Shown here one piece after another: positions 1-9,300 of a stretch of 37,707 bases of DNA (positions are counted from its first letter, which is position 1; every line of letters starts with the position of its first letter). The DNA comes from Chitinophagaceae bacterium (GTDB taxonomy: Bacteria; Bacteroidota; Bacteroidia; Chitinophagales; Chitinophagaceae). The notes under the pieces are model-generated. The model saw only the letters and a program-made list of their open reading frames with translations, had not been told where the DNA came from and did not search any database. The position numbers were made by a program, and so were the translations under genes. The stretch is from contig JAEUVS010000134.1 in assembly GCA_016786745.1 (NCBI GenBank), forward strand, positions 1 to 37,707. Reading direction: 5' to 3'.

Positions 1-2
1 AA

Positions 3-890
3 ATGAAGCACGCTTTTATATTTCCCGGTCAGGGTTCCCAGTTTGTTGGGATGGGGAAGGAGTTGTATGAAGAGAATGCCTTTGCGAAAAAATTGTTCGA
101 ACAGGCAAATGAGATCCTGAAATTCCGCATTTCCGACGTCATGTTTTCAGGTACTGAAGACGACCTCAAGCAAACTAATGTAACCCAGCCGGCGGTTTTT
201 CTTCATTCTGTAATCGCTTACAAGTCGGCAGAGCAGGTTCGCCCTGATATGGTGGCGGGTCACTCGCTCGGAGAGTTTTCGGCCCTCGTGGCAAATGGCG
301 CGCTGAGTTTTGAAGACGGGCTAAATCTCGTTGCCATCCGCGCAAATGCCATGCAGAAAGCCTGCGAACAAAACCCTTCGACCATGGCCGCGATTCTCGG
401 CATGGACGATGCAAAGGTTGAAGAGATTTGCGAGCAGGTGGCAGAAGAAACCGGGGAAATAGTGGTTCCGGCTAATTATAATTGTCCGGGCCAGGTGGTG
501 ATCAGCGGATCAATAAAAGGTGTTGAAATAGCTTGCGAACGGCTGAAAGCAGCCGGCGCAAAACGTGCACTGGTGTTGCCCGTAGGAGGGGCATTTCACT
601 CGCCTTTGATGGAGCCCGCTAAAAAGGAATTGCAGAAAGCGATAGAAAAAACAACTTTTTACCAGCCTTCGTGCCATATTTACCAGAACGTAGTGGCAAA
701 AGCCATGTTTAACCAGGATGAAATCAAAAAAAATCTTGTAGAACAACTTACCGGACCGGTGAAGTGGACGCAAACCATACAGGCAATGATTGCAGATGGC
801 GCCACCCGTTTTACAGAGGTTGGACCAGGACGGGTGCTTCAGGGCCTGGTAGCAAAGATTAACAAAGAGGTGCAGGTGGCGGGAGTGTGA
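3..890 (+). CDS. fabD: Malonyl-CoA:ACP transacylase
   Basis: Cytoplasmic enzyme that moves malonate from CoA to acyl carrier protein, supplying type II fatty-acid synthesis. At 295 residues it has the usual FabD length. The N-terminal FPGQGSQ (7-13), the nucleophile elbow GHSLG with Ser88, Arg113 in the AIRANAMQ segment and His199 in the GGAFHSPLME segment make up the expected active site. The ATG is 2 nt from the window edge, so its promoter is not visible, but the protein begins where the family begins. A short palindromic repeat follows the stop codon and separates it from the next gene. fabH, another fatty-acid gene, lies 0.8 kb away on the other strand. The assignment is secure. Confidence 0.97.
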   Translation: MKHAFIFPGQGSQFVGMGKELYEENAFAKKLFEQANEILKFRISDVMFSGTEDDLKQTNVTQPAVFLHSVIAYKSAEQVRPDMVAGHSLGEFSALVANGALSFEDGLNLVAIRANAMQKACEQNPSTMAAILGMDDAKVEEICEQVAEETGEIVVPANYNCPGQVVISGSIKGVEIACERLKAAGAKRALVLPVGGAFHSPLMEPAKKELQKAIEKTTFYQPSCHIYQNVVAKAMFNQDEIKKNLVEQLTGPVKWTQTIQAMIADGATRFTEVGPGRVLQGLVAKINKEVQVAGV

Positions 891-900
891 CAGCGCAACT

Positions 901-928
901 GTCATCCCGAGCCGAAGGCGAGGGATCT
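901..928. repeat. Short palindromic dispersed-repeat-like element
   Basis: Directly after the fabD stop. ATCCC (904-908) pairs with GGGAT (922-926) and GCC (911-913) with GGC (917-919), leaving a GAA loop and facing GA/GA mismatches in the middle. From memory, GTCATCCCGAGC...GAGGGATCT sequences are common as scattered intergenic palindromes in many bacterial genomes, including Bacteroidota. Only one copy was noticed here, so its repeat status rests on recall. It could act as a weak hairpin between fabD and the dehydrogenase gene. Confidence 0.55.
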
Positions 929-961
929 GCTGAGAAGATTCAAAATAAAAAACGAACAACT

Positions 962-1717
962 TTGATCGCAATAGTAACCGGCGCAACGTCGGGATTCGGA
1001 AAAGCAACAGCAGAAAAATTCGCGGCAGCTAAATACAACGTTATTATCACCGGCCGCAGAAACGAATTGCTTCAGCAGGTAAGCGAACACATCCAAAAAG
1101 CATACGGCGTAAAAGTTCTCGCTCTCAACTTCGACGTACGCGATAAACAGGCCGTGAACAAAAATTTCGGCAGCCTTCCTGCCGATTGGCACGAGGTGGA
1201 CGTGCTGGTGAACAATGCCGGCCTCGCACTCGGAAAGGATTATTTCGAGGAAGCCGATATGAACGATTGGGAAACGATGATAGATACCAATGTCAAGGGG
1301 CTTCTTTATGTTTCCCGCGCCGTGCTACCGTATATGGTTAAACGAAAAAAAGGACATATCCTCAATATAGGTTCAATCGCGGGCCAGGACACCTATGAGA
1401 AAGGGAACGTTTATTGCGCCACAAAATCTTCGGTGCAGACTATTTCGAGGGCCATGCGCGTTGATCTTCTGAGGCATCACATCAAGGTGACTGCTATCCA
1501 TCCAGGTGCCGCCGAAACAGAATTCTCAATTGTAAGATTTAAAGGAGATGAAAGCGCTGCGAAGGCCGTTTACGATGGATACCAGGCGTTAACCGCAGAG
1601 GATGTTGCGGATGTGGTTTTTTACTGCGCTTCACTGCCGGCGCATGTTTGTATTAACGATCTTACATTAACACCTACTGCGCAGGCCGACGCATTTTACT
1701 TTCATAAAGATCAGTAG
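962..1717 (+). CDS. SDR-family NAD(P)-dependent oxidoreductase (YdfG-like)
   Basis: Classical short-chain dehydrogenase with a Rossmann fold. I place the start at TTG 962, giving 251 residues beginning [13 protein letters not shown]. Numbered from there, the nucleotide-binding TGATSGFG is at 6-13, NNAG at 84-87 and the catalytic Ser138, Tyr151 and Lys155 are present. The frame stays open back to GTG 887, which overlaps the fabD stop, but the extra 25 residues come largely from the palindromic repeat and precede the first beta strand, so they look artefactual. The closest remembered relatives are YdfG-type serine/3-hydroxy acid dehydrogenases; the substrate cannot be read from sequence. It converges on fabH and overlaps its end by 7 nt. 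Confidence 0.85.
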   Translation: MIAIVTGATSGFGKATAEKFAAAKYNVIITGRRNELLQQVSEHIQKAYGVKVLALNFDVRDKQAVNKNFGSLPADWHEVDVLVNNAGLALGKDYFEEADMNDWETMIDTNVKGLLYVSRAVLPYMVKRKKGHILNIGSIAGQDTYEKGNVYCATKSSVQTISRAMRVDLLRHHIKVTAIHPGAAETEFSIVRFKGDESAAKAVYDGYQALTAEDVADVVFYCASLPAHVCINDLTLTPTAQADAFYFHKDQ

Positions 1718-2703
1718 GACCACTTTATGAGCGTTGCGCCCCACGTGAATCCGCCTCCAAATGCGGCCAGCACGATGTTGTCGCCTTTCTTGAGTTTGCT
1801 TTCCCATTCCCAGAGACAAAGTGGAATAGTACCGGAGGTCGTATTGCCGTAACGCTCGATATTGAGCATTACTTTTTCTGGCGACAGCCCCATCCGGTTG
1901 GCAGTGGCATCAATAATCCTTTTGTTTGCCTGGTGAGGCACCAGCCAGGCGATATCATTTCCGGTTAAGTTATTTCTTTCAATAAGTTCCGCGCTAACAT
2001 CGGCCATGCCTTTAACCGCGAACTTGAAAACGGCCTGACCCTCCTGGTAGATAAAATGTTCCTTGCGGGTAACAGTTTCTATCGAAGCCGGTTTTAGAGA
2101 GCCCCCGGCCTTCATATGAAGATACTGGGCGCCGCTTCCGTCACTTCTCAAAATACTGTCAAGTATTCCTGTCTCATCCTTTGATGGTTCCAGCAAAATA
2201 GCGCCAGCACCGTCGCCGAAAAGTATACATGTGGTGCGGTCGCTGTAGTCAACTATCGCGCTCATTTTATCGGCGCCAACCACCACTACTTTGGTGTAAC
2301 GGCCACTTTCAATAAGTGATGCACCGGTGGTGACCCCGTACAGAAAACCTGAACAGGCCGCGCCAAGATCAAAGCTCCATGCGTTGATAGCTCCGATTTT
2401 GTCGGCTATAATGTTGGCAGTGGCCGGGAAAGTCATGTCGCCTGTAACTGTGCAGCAGATGATACACTCGATTTCCGATGGGTCAAGGCCTCTTTTCTGG
2501 CACAGGTTGAGAATAGCTGGGGCTCCGAGATCAGAGGTTCCTTTATTTTCTCCTTTCAGAATTCTTCTTTCTGAAACGCCGGTCCTTGTCTTTATCCATT
2601 CATCGCTGGTATCTACCATTTTTTCGAGGTCGGCATTAGTGAGTTTGTCATCAGGTACAAAGCCGCCGACGGCTGTAATTGCCGCCCTAATTTTTTGACT
2701 CAT
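1711..2703 (-). CDS. fabH: Beta-ketoacyl-ACP synthase III
   Basis: Starts fatty-acid chains by condensing a short acyl-CoA with malonyl-ACP in the cytoplasm. The 330-residue length is typical. The thiolase-fold triad is complete: Cys117 in GAACSGF, His257 in VPHQAN and Asn287 in YGNTTSG. The C-terminal GGGFTWGA glycine motif is also present. The ATG at 2703 is preceded by a -7-like TATTTTTG about 20 nt upstream, inside a palindrome shared with the divergent ruvA promoter. Its end overlaps the convergent dehydrogenase. A second fabH paralogue elsewhere in the genome would be common in this phylum. Confidence 0.96.
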   Translation of the reverse strand: MSQKIRAAITAVGGFVPDDKLTNADLEKMVDTSDEWIKTRTGVSERRILKGENKGTSDLGAPAILNLCQKRGLDPSEIECIICCTVTGDMTFPATANIIADKIGAINAWSFDLGAACSGFLYGVTTGASLIESGRYTKVVVVGADKMSAIVDYSDRTTCILFGDGAGAILLEPSKDETGILDSILRSDGSGAQYLHMKAGGSLKPASIETVTRKEHFIYQEGQAVFKFAVKGMADVSAELIERNNLTGNDIAWLVPHQANKRIIDATANRMGLSPEKVMLNIERYGNTTSGTIPLCLWEWESKLKKGDNIVLAAFGGGFTWGATLIKWSY

Positions 2704-2722
2704 CGGATATTATTAGAGGGCG

Positions 2723-2748
2723 CAAAAATACGGAAAACCGTACTTTTG
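2723..2748. promoter_or_regulatory. Palindrome holding back-to-back -7 boxes of fabH and ruvA
   Basis: The arms CAAAAATACGG and CCGTACTTTTG flank AAAA and are reverse complements except at one position. The left arm read on the minus strand contains TATTTTTG (2723-2730), the right arm on the plus strand TACTTTTG (2741-2748); both match the Bacteroidota -7 consensus TAnnTTTG. I see no good -33 TTTG for either. The boxes are 10 bp apart, so two polymerases could not occupy both at once. Confidence 0.6.
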
Positions 2749-2753
2749 ACGCC

Positions 2754-3338
2754 ATGATCGCTTTTTTGAAGGGCAACTTCGTGCGCAAAACCCCAGCCCT
2801 TGTTCATGTCGATGTTAACGGTGTAGGATATGAGGTGCACATCAGCCTGAACACTTACTCCAGTATTTCAGGCCAGGATCATGGACAGTTACACACATAT
2901 TTTCATGTTCGCGAAGATGCCCAGGTTCTTTATGGTTTTTATGAAGAAGCGGAAAAGGATATGTTTATCCAGCTCCTTAGCGTTTCGGGGGTAGGAGCAG
3001 CAACAGCCAGGATGATGTTGTCGTCGATGAAGCCGGTTGAAATTGCGAAGGCCATCTCGCAGGGGAACACGAAGCTGCTTGAGAGCATCAAGGGCATCGG
3101 AAAGAAATCGGCTGAGCGCATTGTTCTCGAACTACGCGACAAAGTGGCAAAAGCTGCGTTCGGATCAAATAATGAGGTATTGATAAACAATACCTTGGAT
3201 CAGGATGCGTTAAATGCACTGATCGCGCTCGGCATCAGCAGGTCGTTAGGCGAGCAAGCGATTGGCAAGGTGAGAAAATCAAACCCCGAACTTCATAAAA
3301 TAGAGGACATTATCAAACAAGCACTCAAAAATATCTAA
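2754..3338 (+). CDS. ruvA: Holliday junction branch-migration protein RuvA
   Basis: DNA-binding subunit of the RuvAB motor that moves Holliday junctions during recombinational repair. The 194 residues show the N-terminal OB-fold (about 1-65, starting MIAFLKGNFV), two helix-hairpin-helix motifs (SVSGVGAATA near 76-85 and SIKGIGKKSAERI near 111-123) and a C-terminal domain III (about 149-194) that contacts RuvB. A TACTTTTG -7 box ends 5 nt before the ATG, suggesting an almost leaderless mRNA. sprA follows 35 nt downstream on the same strand, so the two are probably cotranscribed. Confidence 0.96.
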   Translation: MIAFLKGNFVRKTPALVHVDVNGVGYEVHISLNTYSSISGQDHGQLHTYFHVREDAQVLYGFYEEAEKDMFIQLLSVSGVGAATARMMLSSMKPVEIAKAISQGNTKLLESIKGIGKKSAERIVLELRDKVAKAAFGSNNEVLINNTLDQDALNALIALGISRSLGEQAIGKVRKSNPELHKIEDIIKQALKNI

Positions 3339-3373
3339 GCCTATCAGAAGAATCTCTACCTAACAGTATCCAA

Positions 3374-6300
3374 TTGTTCCGGAAACTAACTTCTTTCCTA
3401 AAAACTGCCTTACTAACTGCCGCGATTTTATATAATGCGATTGGCATTAGTTTGCATGCCCAGCAGCCTGGCGACAGCGCCGCTGCCCCGGCGCCACTGC
3501 GCGATACTGTTATACCTGTTACCGGCGTTGATACACTCAGGTTCCCTATCAACGACCGCCGCGGCGACCGCTACTCCGCAAGAAGTCGCAGCCCGCTCGA
3601 CCTCCAGGATCCCTCCAACATTATAGATTCTATAGAGTACGATCCCAAAACCAAGGAATATTATATAGTAGAAAAAGTTGGGAGCTTCTACTACCGCAAG
3701 CCGACATACCTCACTTTTGATGAATTCATGTATCTCCGTTCGCAGATACAGGAGCGACAATATTTCAGGCAACGGGCAAATGTTCTTTCAGGATTAAATT
3801 ATAAACTCCCCCGGCCGAAACTGAACATTACCGATAATTTATTCAACCGCATTTTCGGACAGGGAAAAATCGACATTCGCCCGCAGGGAGAAATCAACCT
3901 GATCGCGGGTTACCAGGGACAAAATATTAAAAACCCCGCCCTGCCGGAAAGAGCGAGGAGAAACGGCGGTTTCGACTTCGACATGAACGCTAACCTGAGT
4001 GTGGTCGGCAATATCGGAAGTAAGCTAAAGCTGCCAATCAGCTACAACACCCTTGCGAATTTCGACTTCGAAAACCAGCTAAAGCTCGACTATACCGGTA
4101 CCGACGATGAAATCATTAAAAGAATTGAGGCCGGTAACGTGTCGTATTCCTCGAAAGGGTCGCTGATAGCCGGCGCGCAATCGCTGTTTGGTATTAAAAC
4201 CCAACTCCAGTTTGGTAAGCTGTTCGTAACAGGTGTTCTCGCCAACCAGCGCGCCCAGCGGCAGTCGCTCGGTGTGCAGGGCGGCTCTGCCTCGACCTCA
4301 TTCGAATTCAAGGCAAACGACTACGAAGAAAACAGGCACTTTCTTCTTGCGCAATATTTCAGGGCAAACTATAACAAAGCGATGAGCCAGTTGCCCATCG
4401 TAAACTCGCAGGTGCAGATATTGAGGATCGAAGTATGGGTAACAAACAGGAACGGATCGACGACCGAAACGAGAGATGTGGTGGGTTTGATGGACCTCGG
4501 TGAATCTCAGCCATTCAACCCAGGCATACAACCTTACAAACCACTCGCAAATGGTATTCCGGACAACGATGTGAACTTTTTGTACAGGAATATTGTGAAT
4601 GATCCTTCTGCACGTAATTCTTCAGCGGTCACATCCAAACTTTCTGCGCTGAATTTGCGCGCCGTCCAGGATTTTGAAAAAACTTTCGCAAGACAATTGC
4701 GGCCGGAAGAATTTTATTTCAACCCGCAGGTCGGATTTATTTCGTTGAACCAGCCGCTGCAGCCAGATGAGGTTCTTGCCGTGGCTTTTCAATACAGCTT
4801 CAACGGAAAAATTTATAAGGTCGGTGAATTTTCGCAGGACGTTCCACCTGATACAACGCTCAGAACTCCCGGCTCACAAAAAGTACTGTTCCTGAAATTG
4901 CTGAAGGCAACATCTCAAAGAACCACCTTGCCCTTGTGGGACCTGATGATGAAGAACGTTTATTCGCTGAAATCCAAAGACGGTTCTTTCCTTGCGAGTA
5001 TTCAACCCGGAGATTTTAAGTTGAACGTTTTATATGAAGAACCAAGTTTGGGTTTGAAAAGATTTCTTCCTGATGAAGTAGGTACTTCAAGCGGGCAGCC
5101 ATTGCTTTCGTTGCTCAATCTCGACAGGCTAAACACGAGAAACGACCCTTTGCCTGATGGTGTGTTTGATTATATAGAAGGGTTTACCGTCCGTTCCGAC
5201 CAGGCGCGGATTATTTTTCCGCTCCTTGAACCATTTGGCCGCGACCTGGAAACAGCTGCCTTTTCAGGAGCGACACAGGACATAAAAGACAAATACATTT
5301 TCTACCCGCTATACGATACGATTAAAGAAATCGCGAAAACTTTCGCGAACCTCGACCGGTATGTGATCAGCGGTACCGCGAAAGGAAATGCATCTTCCGA
5401 AATACAACTCGGTGCATTCAACGTTCCTCCGGGATCTGTTACGGTGTCCGCAGGCGGGCAGGTGCTTGTAGAAAACGTAGACTATACCATAGACTATAAT
5501 CTCGGAACGGTTAAAGTGATCAACCAGGGTATCATTGCGTCTGGTGTTCCGGTGAATGTTCAATTCGAAAACAACGCGAGCTTTGGTATACAACAGCGAA
5601 ACTTCCTCGGCATACGACTCGACTATCTTGCCAAGACGACGGCAAAGGAGTCGCTTGCATTAGGTGCATCAATGGTGCGACTTGGCGAGCGCCCTTTCTT
5701 TACGAAAACAGGGTACAATGAAGATCCGATCCGAAATACCATGTATGGCCTCGACTTCAGTTATCGTACAGAGTCGCAGCGTTTAACAAGATGGCTCGAT
5801 AAGCTTCCATTTTACAACACCACCGAGATGAGTAGCATCACCGCTTATGGTGAAGGAGCATATCTTAAACCCGGTCACCCGAAACAGATCGGAAAGGGTA
5901 GCGAAGGATCGATATTTATTGACGACTTTGAAGGATCGCGTAACGCTATCGATCTGAGGTTTCCACTGGTAAGCTGGGGACTTGCATCGACACCCGCGGG
6001 CAACGGATTATTCCCTGAAGCGACCGGACGAGATTCTCTCGGGTACAATTTCAACAGGGCCAAACTCGCATGGTATAACATCGAGCCAATACTCCAGGAT
6101 AGAAGAAATTCTAACAACCCGATAGACGACGATCTATTGAATACTCCAAGTGTAAGGCAGGTGAAAGTGACGGAAATTTATCCCAACCGTACACCCGACT
6201 TTGGACAGGCACAACTCGTTACATTCGATATGGCTTATTATCCAACGGAGATAGGTCCATACAACTATGATACGCGTACCAACAGCGTAACCGCTGATGG

Positions 6301-9300
6301 CCGGTTATTGAATCCCCGTAACAGGTGGGGTGGTATTATGCGCGGCCTCGACCAGGTGGATTTTGAAACCGGTAACGTTGAATTTATTGAATTCTGGATG
6401 CAGGATCCATTCCTGAGCGATCCTTCAAACAGTGGCGGTCAATTGTATTTTCACCTGGGAAATATTTCGGAGGATGTGTTGAAAGACGGTAAACGGTTCT
6501 TCGAAAATGGAATCAGCGGAGCCGTGACCACAGCGCAGGAAGACACTGCGACAGTTTGGGGTAAGGTTCCGGCCAATCCAATCCAGGTAACGCAGGCATT
6601 CAGCAACGATCCCGCCGACAGACCACTGCAGGATGCGGGTTTTGACGGATTGGATAACGACGCTGAAAGAGCAAAATACCAGAACTATCTGAATAACCTC
6701 GCCAACGCCTTTGGTACTTCTTCCCAAATCTACCAGATGGCCTTAGCGGATCCCTCGCACGATGATTTCAAAAATTATCGTGATGCTTCATACACCAACC
6801 GCGATGGTATCCTCACGCGTTATAAACAGATCAACAATCCGCAGGGAAACTCACCCGTTGCTGGCTCAGGGGATCAGTTCGTGAGCGCGTTCACTCTTTA
6901 TCCCGACCAGGAAGAATTCAACAGGGATAACACATTAAATGAACTCGAAGAATATTTTGAATACCGCGTTGAACTTACGCCTGATGATCTTTCACGGGTA
7001 GGAGAGAATTTCATTACCGACGTTCGTGCATTCACACCGAGCGGAGGTGTTCCTGAAAAATGGTATTTATTCAGAATTCCCATCGCAGAGTTTTCAAATA
7101 AAGTGGGCAACATTCCCGACTTTAAGTCTATCCGTTTCGTGAGAATGTTTTTGACGGGCTTCGAGGATTCCGTTATTCTCCGTTTCGCGAAACTCGAACT
7201 CGTGAGAAACCAATGGAGAAGATTTAACTACGAGCTCGACACAACCGGCCAGTACAAGTTGATACCTGCGAACACACAAACAACTTTCAACCAGCTCGCG
7301 GTAAACATCGAAGAAAATAATTCGCGTTCACCCGTTCCTTATAAGACTCCGCCAAATGTTATTCGCCAGCAACAGCTGAGCAATAACAATGTTAACCTGT
7401 TGCTGAACGAACAGTCGCTTAGTATCCAGGTTTGTAACATGGCACGGGGCGATGTTCGCGGTGTATTCAAAACACTTAACCTCGATTTGCGTCAATACGC
7501 AAAACTGTTCATGTACACTCACCTTGAGTCTGGTGGTGCGTTCGACAATCTGCAGGACGATGAATTGTATACAGTTGTGCGAATTGGTAACGACCTTATC
7601 AACAACTATTACGAAGTAAGGATTCCATTGAAGAGAACGGTGTGGGGCGCAACTTCCGAAAGTGATATATGGCCGGTTCAGAACGATCTTGAGTTGAACC
7701 TGCAACGGCTAATCAACCTGAAAGTGACAAGAAATAATTCCGGTCCCCCCAACGACTATTTCAAACAGATTGATGACGATGGTAAGGAATACGCCATTTA
7801 CGGAAATCCTAACCTCGGCGAGGTGCGAGTGGTATTTCTCGGTGTTGAAAACCGGTCGCATGACAACGCATGTACAGAAGTTTGGTTCAATGAGCTGCGA
7901 CTCGGAGGCCTTGATGAAACTGGTGGCTGGGCTGCATTGGGACGGGTAGACATCAAGCTTGCTGACCTGGGAACATTGTATGTGTCAGGTAGTGCGCGCA
8001 GTGCGGGCTTCGGTACAATCGAGCAACGCGTGAACGAACGTTCGAGAGAAGACTTCACCCAATTCGACGTGGCCACAAATCTTGAACTCGGAAAATTGCT
8101 GCCCGAAAAATCGGGTATGTCTATTCCTGTTTACGCGAGTGTTTCGAGAACAGTCGCATCTCCTGAGTACGACCCCTACGACCTCGACGTAAAACTAAAA
8201 GACAAACTGAACGCTGCGCCCCCCAATCTCCGCGACTCGATCAGGGAAAATGCCATTGATGTACGCACTATCAAAACCGTAAACTTCACAAACGTTAAGA
8301 AGAACAACACCAATGGCAAAAAGCCTAAGCTGTGGAGCATAGAAAATATTGATGTCAGCTATTCTTACTACAAGGAAGAACAACATAACCCACTTATCGA
8401 AAGCAACGAAATTACACGACACCGTGCGGGACTTGGTTATAATTACACATCGACACCTGAATACATCGAACCACTCAAGCGAACCATCAAATCGAAATCG
8501 CCCTGGTTCGGGTTGATAAAAGACTTCAATTTCAATCCGCTTCCGAGTTTACTTGGCTTCCGTGCCGATGTTAACAGGCAATTCGGTGCCTATCGTCCCC
8601 GAAACGTCGGCGGAGCGAAGCTCGGTCTTCCCGAAACATACGATAAGTATTTCACGTTCGACAGGATCTATAACCTCCGATGGGACCTTACACGTTCACT
8701 CAATCTTGATTTTACCGCCACGAACAAGGCGTGGGTCGATGAAGACGAGGGTAGGCTCGACAAGGCTGAGAGAAAGAAATTGTGGGACAATTTCATGAAG
8801 GGCGGAAGAACTATTTTATACACACAAACCGCAAATGCATCGTATGTGTTGCCTACAGCAAAACTGCCAGCACTCGACTGGACGTCCGTTCGCGTGAATT
8901 ACATCGCCACTTATAACTGGCTCGCTGCGTCGCTTATAGCAAGAAACCTGGGCAATACGCTTGCAAACGAACAACAGAAAAATGCAACGGCTGAATTTGA
9001 TTTCTCTAAACTATACAGCAAATCGAGGTTGCTTCGCGCGATTGAAGAAAGTCAGCCAGCAGGAGCAGCGGGCGCAGCAGGACAGCAACAGGCACCTGTA
9101 AAAGATACGACAGGCAAAAAGAAAAAGAGAGACAAATCGGAGCCGATTGTTCTTGGTAAGGGTGCAAAAGCATTTGGAAAATTGCTGACTGCCTTAAAAC
9201 GTATCAGCGTTAATTATACTGAAAACGCGACCGCAACAGTTTACGGTTACACCGATAGCACGCGCGCGCTCGGAATGAATTTCAAGTCTCACGCTCCTGG

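Noticed and set aside
887..961. GTG start at 887 for the short-chain dehydrogenase
   Set aside because: The extra 25 residues come mainly from a palindromic repeat and precede the first Rossmann strand; TTG 962 gives the normal family length.
510..1007. Minus-strand open frame of 165 codons
   Set aside because: It lies across fabD and the repeat in the opposite direction, has no recognisable domain, and fabD coding signal is unambiguous.
2327..2698. Plus-strand open frame of 123 codons over fabH
   Set aside because: It is a mirror of the fabH frame with no domain and no promoter.
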